DNA from: Desulfobacterales bacterium
Lineage (GTDB): Bacteria > Desulfobacterota > Desulfobacteria > Desulfobacterales > BuS5
DNA length: 5,075 nt
Direction: 5' to 3'
NCBI GenBank assembly: GCA_016735355.1
Contig: JAERRQ010000098.1
Span: 1 to 5,075, forward strand
This document shows, piece by piece, positions 1-5,075 of this stretch. How positions within the stretch are numbered: position 1 is the first letter of the stretch; each line of letters starts with the position of its first letter. Position numbers and translations under genes: made by a program. The notes beneath the pieces were generated by a model, which was given only the letters and a program-made list of their open reading frames with translations, was not told the origin of the DNA and ran no database searches.

Positions 1-1
1 G

Positions 2-334
2 CTTATGAATAACTGGTGCTTACGGAAAACAAACATTCAATTTAACGAAAGCCTGACTCGCTGTTGGCAGAAGTTTAAAGCTTTTGATCTCACCCGACCT
101 TCAATCTCAATCAAGCGCATGAAAAAGAGATGGGGGAGCTTATCGAATAAAGGCACGGTTACCCTTAATACGGATTTGATTAAAGCACCGAAAGAATGTA
201 TCGATTATGTCGTTACCCATGAGCTTTGTCATTTAAAATATCATGACCATAGCCCTGAGTTCTACAAGCTACTTGATTCCGTAATCCCGAGATGGAAAAA
301 AATAAAGCACAAACTCGAACTGAGTATGATTTAA
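2..334 (+). CDS. YgjP-like zinc metallopeptidase (DUF45/M48-related), 3' part, 5' end outside window
   Basis: This is the C-terminal half of a YgjP/DUF45 family protein, a predicted zinc-dependent metallopeptidase related to the SprT and WLM groups; its substrate is unknown. Counting from the ATG at position 5, the signature HELCH is at residues 72-76, with a third likely zinc ligand at His82 in a DHSPEFY segment. The upstream family motif RWGS (42-45) and the block LIKAPKECIDYVVTHEL are also clear. Family members are usually about 230 residues, but only about 110 are present. The reading frame stays open to the left edge and the visible N-terminus aligns with the middle of the family, so the ATG at 5 is probably internal and the gene begins upstream. 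The usual Cys after RWGS is Leu here. The stop at 332-334 is immediately followed by a transposase remnant on the opposite strand. Such genes often sit beside restriction-modification genes, which cannot be checked here. Confidence 0.88.
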   Translation, partial: LMNNWCLRKTNIQFNESLTRCWQKFKAFDLTRPSISIKRMKKRWGSLSNKGTVTLNTDLIKAPKECIDYVVTHELCHLKYHDHSPEFYKLLDSVIPRWKKIKHKLELSMI

Positions 335-335
335 A

Positions 336-392
336 GCGGGATAACACCTGAGACAGTCCGCCTTCATATTCTATTCGCCATGCTTTTCCCAT
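336..392 (-). pseudogene. Remnant of RAYT / Y1_Tnp transposase N-terminus
   Basis: Read on the minus strand from the ATG at 390-392, the translation is MGKAWRIEYEGGLSQVLSR. This closely resembles the conserved start of REP-associated tyrosine transposases (IS200/IS605-like Y1_Tnp family), whose members typically begin with a pattern like (M)xRAxRIEYEGALYHVxSRGN. The similarity stops at the Arg codon at 336-338, exactly next to the stop codon of the metallopeptidase gene. The expected GN and everything downstream, including the HUH histidines and the catalytic tyrosine, are missing. The frame stays open into the neighbouring gene, but those codons are antisense to it and do not look like transposase. 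I read this as the stump of a transposase gene left by deletion or recombination. The assignment comes from remembered family consensus over only 19 residues, so confidence is moderate. Confidence 0.55.
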
Positions 393-461
393 CAATATAT
401 ACTTTAAAAAAATCATATCTGGGTCAATCATTCAAGATGTGACACCATATTCCCCGTTGTA

Positions 462-493
462 ATTTGCCGGCGCCAGCCCTTATCAGGGCAAAT
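462..493. repeat. Inverted repeat with inner alternative hairpin
   Basis: ATTTGCC at 462-468 pairs perfectly with GGCAAAT at 487-493. Between them lie a GGCGCC palindrome (469-474) and a competing short hairpin, GCCCT (476-480) with AGGGC (485-489). It sits about 70 bp upstream of the remnant transposase start, where RAYT genes often have REP-like palindromes. A weak terminator is an alternative, because GTTTT follows on the plus strand at 496-500, but the T-run is too short to call. Confidence 0.4.
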
Positions 494-539
494 CCGTTTT
501 ACGACTCCTGTGAAATATGTCCGCAATCAGTTCGTTTCT

Positions 540-578
540 TTTTTGTGAAAAACCCAAGTTGAACTTTGGATTTTCACA
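540..578. repeat. Palindromic 39-bp direct repeat, left copy (downstream of the ATPase gene)
   Basis: The outer arms are TGTGAAAA (544-551) and TTTTCACA (571-578). The interior is also nearly self-complementary (CCAAGTT against AACTTTGG), so the whole unit can fold into a long imperfect hairpin. It matches 1810-1848 over 39 bp with a single difference (C at 554, T at 1824), in the same orientation. It begins 14 bp beyond the stop codon of the minus-strand ATPase gene. It is not a standard intrinsic terminator for that gene, because the strand transcribed would carry A residues rather than U after the hairpin. Confidence 0.85.
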
Positions 579-592
579 TATTATTAGGCGGG

Positions 593-1792
593 CTAATTCT
601 GATAGAGTTCCTGAGTAGCTGGAGAAAAGAGTGATTTCAGCTCAGTTTGATCTTTCAACAGATTAAAAATATGAACATTTTTCACCTGAAACTGTTGATC
701 ACCATTATACAAGACTGCACCATCAGCCCGGCAGTTGGATGTCAAACTGCGAAATCGCTCAATTCCCTTGAGAAAACTATTAGAAAAGGTGGCGGATGAT
801 TTAATTTCCACAGGAAAAAGCTTCCCTTGCTCACGAATGAGCAGGTCCACTTCACTGCCATGAGTATCCCGAAAGAAATAAATGTCCGGTCGCCTTCCCA
901 TGTTGTGCCTGTATTTTATTATCTCAAGGATAATCAGATTTTCATACAGCCCGCCGCGTAAAGGATCCCGGGCGGCTTGTTCGGCTGTCCTGATGCCCAA
1001 TAAAAAAGCTGCCAGCCCGGTATCGGTGAAATAGAGTTTGGGAGATTTGACGACCCGTTTCCTGATATTTTCAAAAAATGGCGATAGCTCAAAAACAACA
1101 TATGAAGCCTTCAGCACACTAATCCAATTCTTTATAGTCGTTGCAGAAACCCCGGTATCATTGGAAAGCGAAGTATAATTGATTACCTGGCCAATCCGCC
1201 CTGCCAGGAGAGTTAGAAACTGCTGAAAGCGATTCAACTCCTTAAGGTTTATCAAGGCTCTGACATCGCGTTCTACATAGGTTTGCAGGTAACCGTTGAA
1301 AAAACGTTCCGTCTTCAAATTTTTTTCATGCAGCCTGGGAAAAGCGCCTTTGACTATCAAGTCATACGCATCCCATTCAGTTTGAAATTGTTGAAGTTCT
1401 TCAAGGGAAAACGGCAACAGGGTGAGTAATGCCGTACGGCCGGCCAGGGATTGGCTTATCGCTTTGTGCAGATCCGGCTGATGGCTGCCGGTCAGGATAA
1501 ACATGCCGGGTTGTCGGGCTTTATCCACGATGCCCTGGATATATGAAAGCAAGACAGGAATCCGCTGGATTTCATCAAGAATGGCACCTTCCTTCATTTG
1601 ACCAAGAAATCCCCTGGGATCCATCTCTGCCGCCTGACGGGTGTCAGGATCTTCCAGCAAGTAGTATGGTTTATCAGGAAAGTTTTCCTGAACCAGAACT
1701 GTTTTCCCGGACTGACGTGGGCCAAACACGGTAACAACCGGATACTCGGTACAACAGTCAAGCAGTTCTTCTGAAATAGCGCGTTTAATCAT
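593..1792 (-). CDS. AAA_14 / DUF4143 family ATPase with PD-(D/E)XK-like C-terminus
   Basis: This is a 399-residue cytosolic P-loop ATPase of the widespread AAA_14-DUF4143 family, full length for the family (about 380-420); its cellular role is not established. The Walker A motif GPRQSGKT is at 24-31 and Walker B (AILDEIQ) at about 70-76. A sensor-like ILTGSHQ is at 99-105, and SLAGR at 115-119 may supply an arginine finger. The DUF4143 part starts near 170 (YVERDV) and includes a winged-helix-like segment around 205-240. It ends with residues arranged as in PD-(D/E)XK nucleases: Glu284, Asp316 in EVDLLI, and Glu329/Lys331 in VEIKSS. I see no frameshift or missing motif, so it should be functional. 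The start ATG has no clear Shine-Dalgarno. The gene is alone on its strand, divergent from queC, and bracketed by two copies of a palindromic repeat 14 bp beyond its stop and 17 bp ahead of its start. This suggests an accessory cassette. Confidence 0.92.
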   Translation of the reverse strand: MIKRAISEELLDCCTEYPVVTVFGPRQSGKTVLVQENFPDKPYYLLEDPDTRQAAEMDPRGFLGQMKEGAILDEIQRIPVLLSYIQGIVDKARQPGMFILTGSHQPDLHKAISQSLAGRTALLTLLPFSLEELQQFQTEWDAYDLIVKGAFPRLHEKNLKTERFFNGYLQTYVERDVRALINLKELNRFQQFLTLLAGRIGQVINYTSLSNDTGVSATTIKNWISVLKASYVVFELSPFFENIRKRVVKSPKLYFTDTGLAAFLLGIRTAEQAARDPLRGGLYENLIILEIIKYRHNMGRRPDIYFFRDTHGSEVDLLIREQGKLFPVEIKSSATFSNSFLKGIERFRSLTSNCRADGAVLYNGDQQFQVKNVHIFNLLKDQTELKSLFSPATQELYQN

Positions 1793-1809
1793 AATAAAAA
1801 CATATTTTG

Positions 1810-1848
1810 TTTTTGTGAAAAACTCAAGTTGAACTTTGGATTTTCACA
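1810..1848. repeat. Palindromic 39-bp direct repeat, right copy (upstream of the ATPase gene)
   Basis: This is the second copy of the repeat at 540-578, same orientation, one mismatch in 39 bp. The outer arms are TGTGAAAA (1814-1821) and TTTTCACA (1841-1848). It lies 17 bp ahead of the ATPase start codon, so it covers the space where that gene's promoter should be. On the minus strand a weak pair TTGAGT (1827-1822) and TATGTT (1804-1799), 17 bp apart, would give a leaderless transcript starting near the ATG. The single base difference from the left copy is what creates TTGAGT. Operator or recombination-site function is inference only. Confidence 0.85.
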
Positions 1849-1922
1849 ATATAATCTGGGCTTGCAACATTAAGACCACCTGATATCATTTTAAGCTATC
1901 AAGAAACGTGGACGGCCTTAAT

Positions 1923-1949
1923 TTGACATTTTTTGCTTTTAATTATGCT
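1923..1949 (+). promoter_or_regulatory. Candidate sigma-70-like promoter for queC operon
   Basis: A perfect TTGACA (1923-1928) is followed, after a short 15-bp spacer, by TATGCT (1944-1949). The direction is right for queC and the predicted leader would be about 85 nt. The spacer is below the usual 16-18 bp and the -10 box is imperfect. A second TTGACT at 1969-1974 lacks a well-placed -10 box. Confidence 0.3.
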
Positions 1950-1965
1950 TGATTTTTCGAGCCCT

Positions 1966-1995
1966 TAATTGACTCTGGCTTTTTAAGCTCAATTA
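1966..1995 (+). other. Hairpin in the presumed queC leader
   Basis: TAATTGA (1966-1972) pairs perfectly with TCAATTA (1989-1995). Inside it, GCTT (1978-1981) pairs with AAGC (1985-1988) around a TTT loop, leaving CTCTG (1973-1977) as a bulge. It lies about 50 nt ahead of the queC start. Queuosine genes are often controlled by preQ1 riboswitches, but I do not see the preQ1-I consensus here, so this is only a structured leader element. Confidence 0.35.
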
Positions 1996-2027
1996 CGTTA
2001 TGCATAATTCCGTCATTTTATTTGTAA

Positions 2028-2032
2028 AAGGA
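2028..2032 (+). promoter_or_regulatory. Ribosome binding site deciding the queC start
   Basis: AAGGA at 2028-2032 lies 10 nt ahead of the ATG at 2043 but only 1 nt ahead of the in-frame ATG at 2034. The spacing favours 2043 as the true start. Confidence 0.5.
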
Positions 2033-2042
2033 TATGATAAAT

Positions 2043-2792
2043 ATGCAGGAAAAACGAAAAGCGGTTATCCTCTCAAGCGGAGGGCTTGATTCTACAACCG
2101 TGATGTATATTGCAAAAAATCAAGGATACGCAATCTACAGCTTAAGCTTCAACTATGGACAGCGCCACAAATACGAACTTAATGCCGCAAAAAGATTGGC
2201 GGATATAATAGGCGCAGTAAAACATCTGATATTGAATATCGAACTTGATAAAATAGGCGGCTCGGCCCTGACAGATAATATTGGCGTGCCCAAAACGGAT
2301 AAAAAACCCGGACATGATAATGAAATCCCCGTAACATACGTTCCTGCCAGAAACACCATATTTTTGTCTTATGCTCTGGCCTGGGCCGAAGTCATAGGCG
2401 CATCACATATATTTATCGGCGTAAACGCGCTCGATTACAGCGGTTATCCGGATTGCAGACCCGAATATATAAAAGCTTATGAAAAAATGGCCGATCTGGC
2501 TACAAAAACAGGTGTGGAGGGTATCACAAAAATTAAAATAGTAACTCCTCTTATAAATTTGACTAAAGCGGAAATTATCAAAAAAGGGATTGCTCTCGGA
2601 ATCGATTATTCTCTAACCCACTCATGTTATGACCCCTCAAGCGATGGAAAAGCATGCGGCCGCTGTGAGAGTTGCAAGCTGAGAGAAAAGGGATTCCGGG
2701 AAGCAGGAGTCAAAGACCCGACTATATACGAATCCGCCTCCCCCTCAAGCGTAGCGCCCCTCAAGCAAAGCGCACCCAAGGCGGAGTGGTAA
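2043..2792 (+). CDS. queC: 7-cyano-7-deazaguanine synthase QueC
   Basis: QueC converts 7-carboxy-7-deazaguanine to preQ0 using ATP and ammonia, a step in queuosine tRNA modification and 7-deazapurine synthesis in the cytosol. With the start at 2043 (249 aa), the PP-loop SSGGLDSTT is at 11-19. FNYGQRH follows at 36-42, [11 protein letters not shown] at 99-109 and [11 protein letters not shown] at 132-142. The zinc-binding cysteines are at 195, 205, 208 and 211 (SCY...[11 protein letters not shown]). All catalytic motifs are intact. I prefer the ATG at 2043 over the in-frame ATG at 2034 because of ribosome-binding-site spacing. The conserved family ends at about DPTIY (225-229). The last 20 residues are an unusual low-complexity tail encoded by a 16-bp tandem duplication, making the protein longer than typical 220-230 aa QueC. 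No queD, queE or queF is in the window. The next gene starts 4 nt after the stop, so the two are probably co-transcribed. Confidence 0.97.
   Translation: MQEKRKAVILSSGGLDSTTVMYIAKNQGYAIYSLSFNYGQRHKYELNAAKRLADIIGAVKHLILNIELDKIGGSALTDNIGVPKTDKKPGHDNEIPVTYVPARNTIFLSYALAWAEVIGASHIFIGVNALDYSGYPDCRPEYIKAYEKMADLATKTGVEGITKIKIVTPLINLTKAEIIKKGIALGIDYSLTHSCYDPSSDGKACGRCESCKLREKGFREAGVKDPTIYESASPSSVAPLKQSAPKAEW
2741..2772 (+). repeat. 16-bp tandem duplication at the 3' end of queC
   Basis: CCCCTCAAGCGTAGCG (2741-2756) is followed directly by CCCCTCAAGCAAAGCG (2757-2772), 14 of 16 bases identical. A degenerate third unit (CACCCAAGGCGGAG, 2773-2786) may follow. The core CCCCTCAAGCG also occurs at 2633-2643 inside the conserved zinc region. 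The period is not a multiple of three, so the two units are read in different frames (PSSVA, then PLKQS), which argues for recent DNA-level duplication rather than selection on protein. Confidence 0.75.
2783..2786 (+). promoter_or_regulatory. Ribosome binding site of the M48-TPR gene, inside queC
   Basis: GGAG lies 10 nt ahead of the ATG at 2797 and is embedded in the last codons of queC. This suggests translational coupling of the protease gene to queC. Confidence 0.55.
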
Positions 2793-2796
2793 AAAA

Positions 2797-4617
2797 ATGT
2801 TCAGTAATTTTATATATTTCATTGTAGCATTACTTATCTACACTACCTACCAGCCGGCGGAAACGCCTTTATTCTCATCTTTTGAAAGACTCTTTCTGTT
2901 TCTCTTCCTTTCGATCATCTTTGCATGTTTCACATGGTATGCGTTTTTTGAACTTAAAAAAAAAAGCTCAAGACCAAAGTTTGCCGACAGCGATTACAGG
3001 TTCAACGCTCTTGTAACCAGGCATTCCGTTCTGGCCATTCTGCTCTTTACATTTGAAATATACGGCTTGCAGCTCCCGGCTTTTTTTTGTGATATACATA
3101 TATTTACAAGTCTTCCTACAATTACGGCGCTGATCTTTATCATGCTTTTTATGCTGTATCTTGTAATTATATGGTCGGCTTCGTACGAATTTTTTCAAAG
3201 AAGGTACCTGCCCGGAATAACACGGCGTTCGTATATATTCTCCAACATTTCGTTCGCAGCCCCGGTAATCCTGCCCTGGCTGGTTTTGTCTGCGATTCTG
3301 GACATTATTAACCTGCTTCCTTTTGGCGCTCCAAGACAAATACTCTCTACAACCGCCGGGGAGTGTATCTTTTTCCTCCTGTTTCTATTTGCAATTGCTT
3401 ATACAGGGCCTGCATTAATCCCTAAAATATGGGGCTGCAGATCTATGGAACCGGGTTATTTCAGAACCAGAATTGAAAGGCTGTGCAAAAAAGCGGATCT
3501 TGAATTTACTGATATCCTCTACTGGCCCATATTTGGCGGAAGGATGGTTACAGCCGGTGTTATGGGTATTGCCAAAAGATTTCGTTATCTTTTAGTTACA
3601 GATGCGCTTTTAAAAATGCTCACACCGGACGAACTGGACATGGTAATTAGCCATGAAATCGGTCATGTAAAAAAAAAGCATCTTATATTTTATCTTATAT
3701 TTTTTGCGGGATACATGCTGATTGCATATGCAGTTATGGATTTGATTATCATGTCAGTGCTCTATTCGGAGCCGGTCTGCAATTTTATCAGCCGCTATGA
3801 TTTTGACCAGGCAACTACAACTTCAATAATCTTCAGTTTTATTATAGTTTTTATTTTTATAATATACTTCAGATACCTTTTCGGCTATTTCATGCGCAAC
3901 TTTGAACGTCAGGCCGACACATACGTATATACTCTTTTTAGCAATGCCGCCCCTCTTATCTCCACATTTAAAAAAATAGCCTTATCCAGCGGACAATCCC
4001 CGGATAAACCATGCTGGCACCACTTCAGCATTACAAAAAGAATAAAATTTCTTGAAAAATGTGAAACCGACCGGAGTTGGATTCAAAGGCATGACGGAAA
4101 GATAAAAAAAAGCATTGCTGCCTATATTGTTGTAATGCTTCTTATCGGGGGAATCGGCTATCAGTTAAACTTGGGCCGGGCAGGCCGGATTCTTGACAGG
4201 CATTTTATTGAACAAATAATAAAGCGGGAAATCAAAAACAATCCGGAGAGCCCGAATCTTTACAAAATGATGGGAGATTTGCTCTATGATCATCTGGACT
4301 ATTCGGAGGCTATTGCTTACTATGAAAAATCGCTGTCGCTTGATCCGGAGAACCCTGAGACCCTGAACAACCTTGCCTGGATGCTGACAACATGCGATGA
4401 CAGGATGCGCTCTGATCCTGCAAGGAGTATAAAGCTGGCGCAAAAGGCGGTCAAACTGAAAAAATCACCCCATATCCTCGATACTCTTGCAGAGAGCTAC
4501 TATGCGGCGGGGATGTATGCCGAGGCCGTAAAAACAGGTCGGGAGGCCTTGGAGCTTGCAAAAGCAGATAAGGCCTATTACAAAAAACAGTTGAAAAAAT
4601 TTAAAGACGCACACTGA
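2797..4617 (+). CDS. Multi-pass membrane M48 family zinc metalloprotease with C-terminal TPRs
   Basis: This 606-residue predicted inner-membrane protein is related to the HtpX/Ste24 group of M48 peptidases, which act in membrane protein quality control; its own substrate is unknown. Hydrophobic segments are seen at about 4-18, 32-51, 77-97, 108-128, 151-174 and 190-209. The protease core (about 214-430) has HEIGH at 286-290 (His286, Glu287, His290), the third zinc ligand Glu370 in NFERQAD, and the late family motif HHFSITKRIKFL (408-419). Two more membrane segments (about 296-322 and 343-363) lie between the zinc ligands, as in HtpX. A ninth (439-458) leads into TPRs at about 486-595 (for example LYDHLDYSEAIAYYEKSLSLDPENPETLNNLAWML). 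HtpX is about 290 aa, so this is a much larger architecture with six leading membrane segments and an added TPR region. The start has GGAG 10 nt upstream and overlaps nothing. The gene contains A-runs of 10, 9 and 8. It lies 4 nt downstream of queC and is probably in the same operon. Confidence 0.92.
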   Translation: MFSNFIYFIVALLIYTTYQPAETPLFSSFERLFLFLFLSIIFACFTWYAFFELKKKSSRPKFADSDYRFNALVTRHSVLAILLFTFEIYGLQLPAFFCDIHIFTSLPTITALIFIMLFMLYLVIIWSASYEFFQRRYLPGITRRSYIFSNISFAAPVILPWLVLSAILDIINLLPFGAPRQILSTTAGECIFFLLFLFAIAYTGPALIPKIWGCRSMEPGYFRTRIERLCKKADLEFTDILYWPIFGGRMVTAGVMGIAKRFRYLLVTDALLKMLTPDELDMVISHEIGHVKKKHLIFYLIFFAGYMLIAYAVMDLIIMSVLYSEPVCNFISRYDFDQATTTSIIFSFIIVFIFIIYFRYLFGYFMRNFERQADTYVYTLFSNAAPLISTFKKIALSSGQSPDKPCWHHFSITKRIKFLEKCETDRSWIQRHDGKIKKSIAAYIVVMLLIGGIGYQLNLGRAGRILDRHFIEQIIKREIKNNPESPNLYKMMGDLLYDHLDYSEAIAYYEKSLSLDPENPETLNNLAWMLTTCDDRMRSDPARSIKLAQKAVKLKKSPHILDTLAESYYAAGMYAEAVKTGREALELAKADKAYYKKQLKKFKDAH

Positions 4618-4898
4618 AGTGGATATCAACTGCAAGATACGTTTTGCATACCTAGCTTTTGAATGCTGCTACACATAATAATACAAGTTAAGAAAAAGTA
4701 TCAAAATATTTTTTTCCGACACAGAACTTTATGTGACAATTATGAATTTTGGATGCCGGATTTGTCACTGAAAATAATATTAAATGGTTCAGGGAAACAG
4801 TTATCCATATACCCATACAGCGATATCAGGGTAAGATCCTGCCAAATGCGTCTCTCCTAACTAATAATACCTTCCCGAAATTAACGATACATTTCCGG

Positions 4899-4928
4899 TT
4901 GACATTTTCATATTCACAATGCTAAATT
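4899..4928 (+). promoter_or_regulatory. Candidate promoter for the HdrA-like gene
   Basis: A perfect TTGACA (4899-4904) is followed 18 bp later by TAAATT (4923-4928, 4 of 6 matches to the -10 consensus). The predicted start site would be near 4935, giving a leader of about 40 nt. Confidence 0.4.
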
Positions 4929-4929
4929 A

Positions 4930-4944
4930 TAAAATTAAATTTTA
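4930..4944. promoter_or_regulatory. Perfect AT-only palindrome at the predicted transcription start
   Basis: TAAAATTAAATTTTA is an exact 15-bp palindrome around a central A at 4937. It lies just downstream of the candidate -10 box, where a repressor could act. It may be chance, given the AT-rich context. Confidence 0.25.
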
Positions 4945-4963
4945 GAAAGTATTATGTTCAATT

Positions 4964-4968
4964 AGGAG
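4964..4968 (+). promoter_or_regulatory. Ribosome binding site of the HdrA-like gene
   Basis: AGGAG is 4 nt ahead of the first ATG (4973) and 7 nt ahead of the second (4976). The second gives the more usual spacing, so the start is ambiguous by one codon. Confidence 0.6.
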
Positions 4969-4972
4969 AAAA

Positions 4973-5075
4973 ATGATGTCTAAAGATGTTATTGGTTCTG
5001 TTTTAGTTGTAGGCGGAGGCATTGCAGGCATGCAATCTGCGCTGGATTTAGCCAATTCGGGCTACTATGTATATC
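4973..5075 (+). CDS. hdrA: HdrA-like FAD-dependent oxidoreductase (heterodisulfide reductase subunit A), 5' part only
   Basis: Only the first 34 codons are in the window. After MMSKDVIG the sequence SVLVVGGGIAGMQSALDLANSGYYVY is a textbook FAD-binding Rossmann start: a beta strand, the GGGIAG dinucleotide loop (residues 14-19), then the first helix. The wording around the loop (GSVLVVGGGIAGMQSALDLA) closely matches the N-terminus of HdrA-like proteins of sulfate reducers and methanogens. In those organisms HdrA is the flavin-containing subunit of electron-transfer or electron-bifurcating complexes with HdrBC, MvhD or hydrogenase/formate dehydrogenase partners. QmoA is a close relative and cannot be excluded; other FAD oxidoreductases are less likely. 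The gene has its own ribosome binding site and promoter-like element, so it is likely the first gene of a new operon continuing to the right. Confidence 0.72.
   Translation, partial: MMSKDVIGSVLVVGGGIAGMQSALDLANSGYYVY

Larger units (their letters stand above)
4618..4972. other. Intergenic region between M48-TPR gene and HdrA-like gene
   Basis: This is 355 bp of AT-rich DNA with no credible gene. An open frame of 65 codons at 4663-4860 has no ribosome binding site, no recognisable motif and a random-looking composition. Weak inverted repeats (TGCAA 4631-4635 with TTGCA 4644-4648; TACCC 4810-4814 with GGGTA 4829-4833) lack T-runs, so I cannot place a terminator for the upstream operon. The right end carries the promoter-like element and ribosome binding site of the next gene. 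Confidence 0.7.

Noticed and set aside
213..431. Minus-strand open frame of 72 codons as a complete gene
   Set aside because: Its second half is antisense to the metallopeptidase gene and shows no family resemblance. Only 336-392 has a recognisable transposase-like stretch, which is reported as a remnant.
544..578. Palindrome as a rho-independent terminator of the ATPase gene
   Set aside because: For the minus-strand transcript the hairpin is followed by A residues, not U. The same element also occurs upstream of the gene, so a terminator role does not explain both copies.
540..1848. Two-copy CRISPR-like array
   Set aside because: Only two repeat copies, separated by a whole gene, with no spacers of uniform length.
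1849..2042. preQ1 riboswitch upstream of queC
   Set aside because: I could not find the conserved preQ1-I loop and A-rich tail elements, and the hairpin present does not match the class as I know it.
2968..3339. Minus-strand open frame of 123 codons inside the M48 gene
   Set aside because: It is the antisense shadow of a well-supported membrane protein gene and has no start signal or domain.
4165..4443. Minus-strand open frame of 92 codons inside the M48 gene
   Set aside because: Antisense to the last membrane segment and TPR coding region, with no supporting signal.
4631..4648. Small inverted repeat TGCAA/TTGCA as terminator of the queC operon
   Set aside because: A five-base AT-rich stem with an 8-nt loop and no following T-run is not convincing.
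4663..4860. Plus-strand open frame of 65 codons
   Set aside because: No ribosome binding site, no motif and random-looking composition in AT-rich intergenic DNA.

Overview
The window looks like part of a bacterial chromosome, most plausibly from a sulfate-reducing or related anaerobic member of the Desulfobacterota (deltaproteobacteria). The evidence is the HdrA-type flavoprotein start at the right edge, which is typical of such organisms, together with a multi-membrane-pass M48 protease carrying TPRs and an accessory ATPase gene framed by small palindromes. The assignment is an inference; there is no rRNA or other marker gene here.

Layout, left to right. (1) Positions 2-334 hold the 3' end of a YgjP-type zinc metallopeptidase gene, cut by the window edge. 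(2) Positions 335-592 are a scar region. It contains a minus-strand remnant of about 19 codons matching the N-terminus of a REP-associated tyrosine transposase (RAYT, Y1_Tnp family), which abuts the metallopeptidase stop. It also contains an inverted repeat (462-493) and the first copy of a palindromic 39-bp repeat. (3) Positions 593-1792, minus strand, encode an intact AAA_14/DUF4143 ATPase with a PD-(D/E)XK-like C-terminus. This gene is tightly bracketed by two direct copies of the palindromic repeat (540-578 and 1810-1848, one mismatch), forming a compact cassette of about 1.3 kb. (4) Positions 1849-2042 are the leader of the next operon. (5) Positions 2043-4617 hold a two-gene plus-strand operon: queC (7-cyano-7-deazaguanine synthase, queuosine pathway) followed 4 nt later by a membrane M48 metalloprotease with C-terminal TPRs. 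The protease's Shine-Dalgarno sits inside the last codons of queC, in a 3' tail built from a 16-bp tandem duplication. (6) Positions 4618-4972 appear noncoding and AT-rich, ending in a promoter-like element and a good ribosome binding site. (7) From 4973 to the window end is the start of an HdrA-like flavoprotein gene.

How the genes work together: only queC and the M48-TPR gene look co-transcribed, and they have no obvious shared biochemistry. The left third (RAYT scar, palindromes, DUF4143 ATPase) is the accessory part of the window. The most interesting feature is the ATPase gene framed by palindromic direct repeats, which may be a small mobile or self-regulating unit. I see no CRISPR array, tRNA, rRNA or convincing complete insertion sequence.
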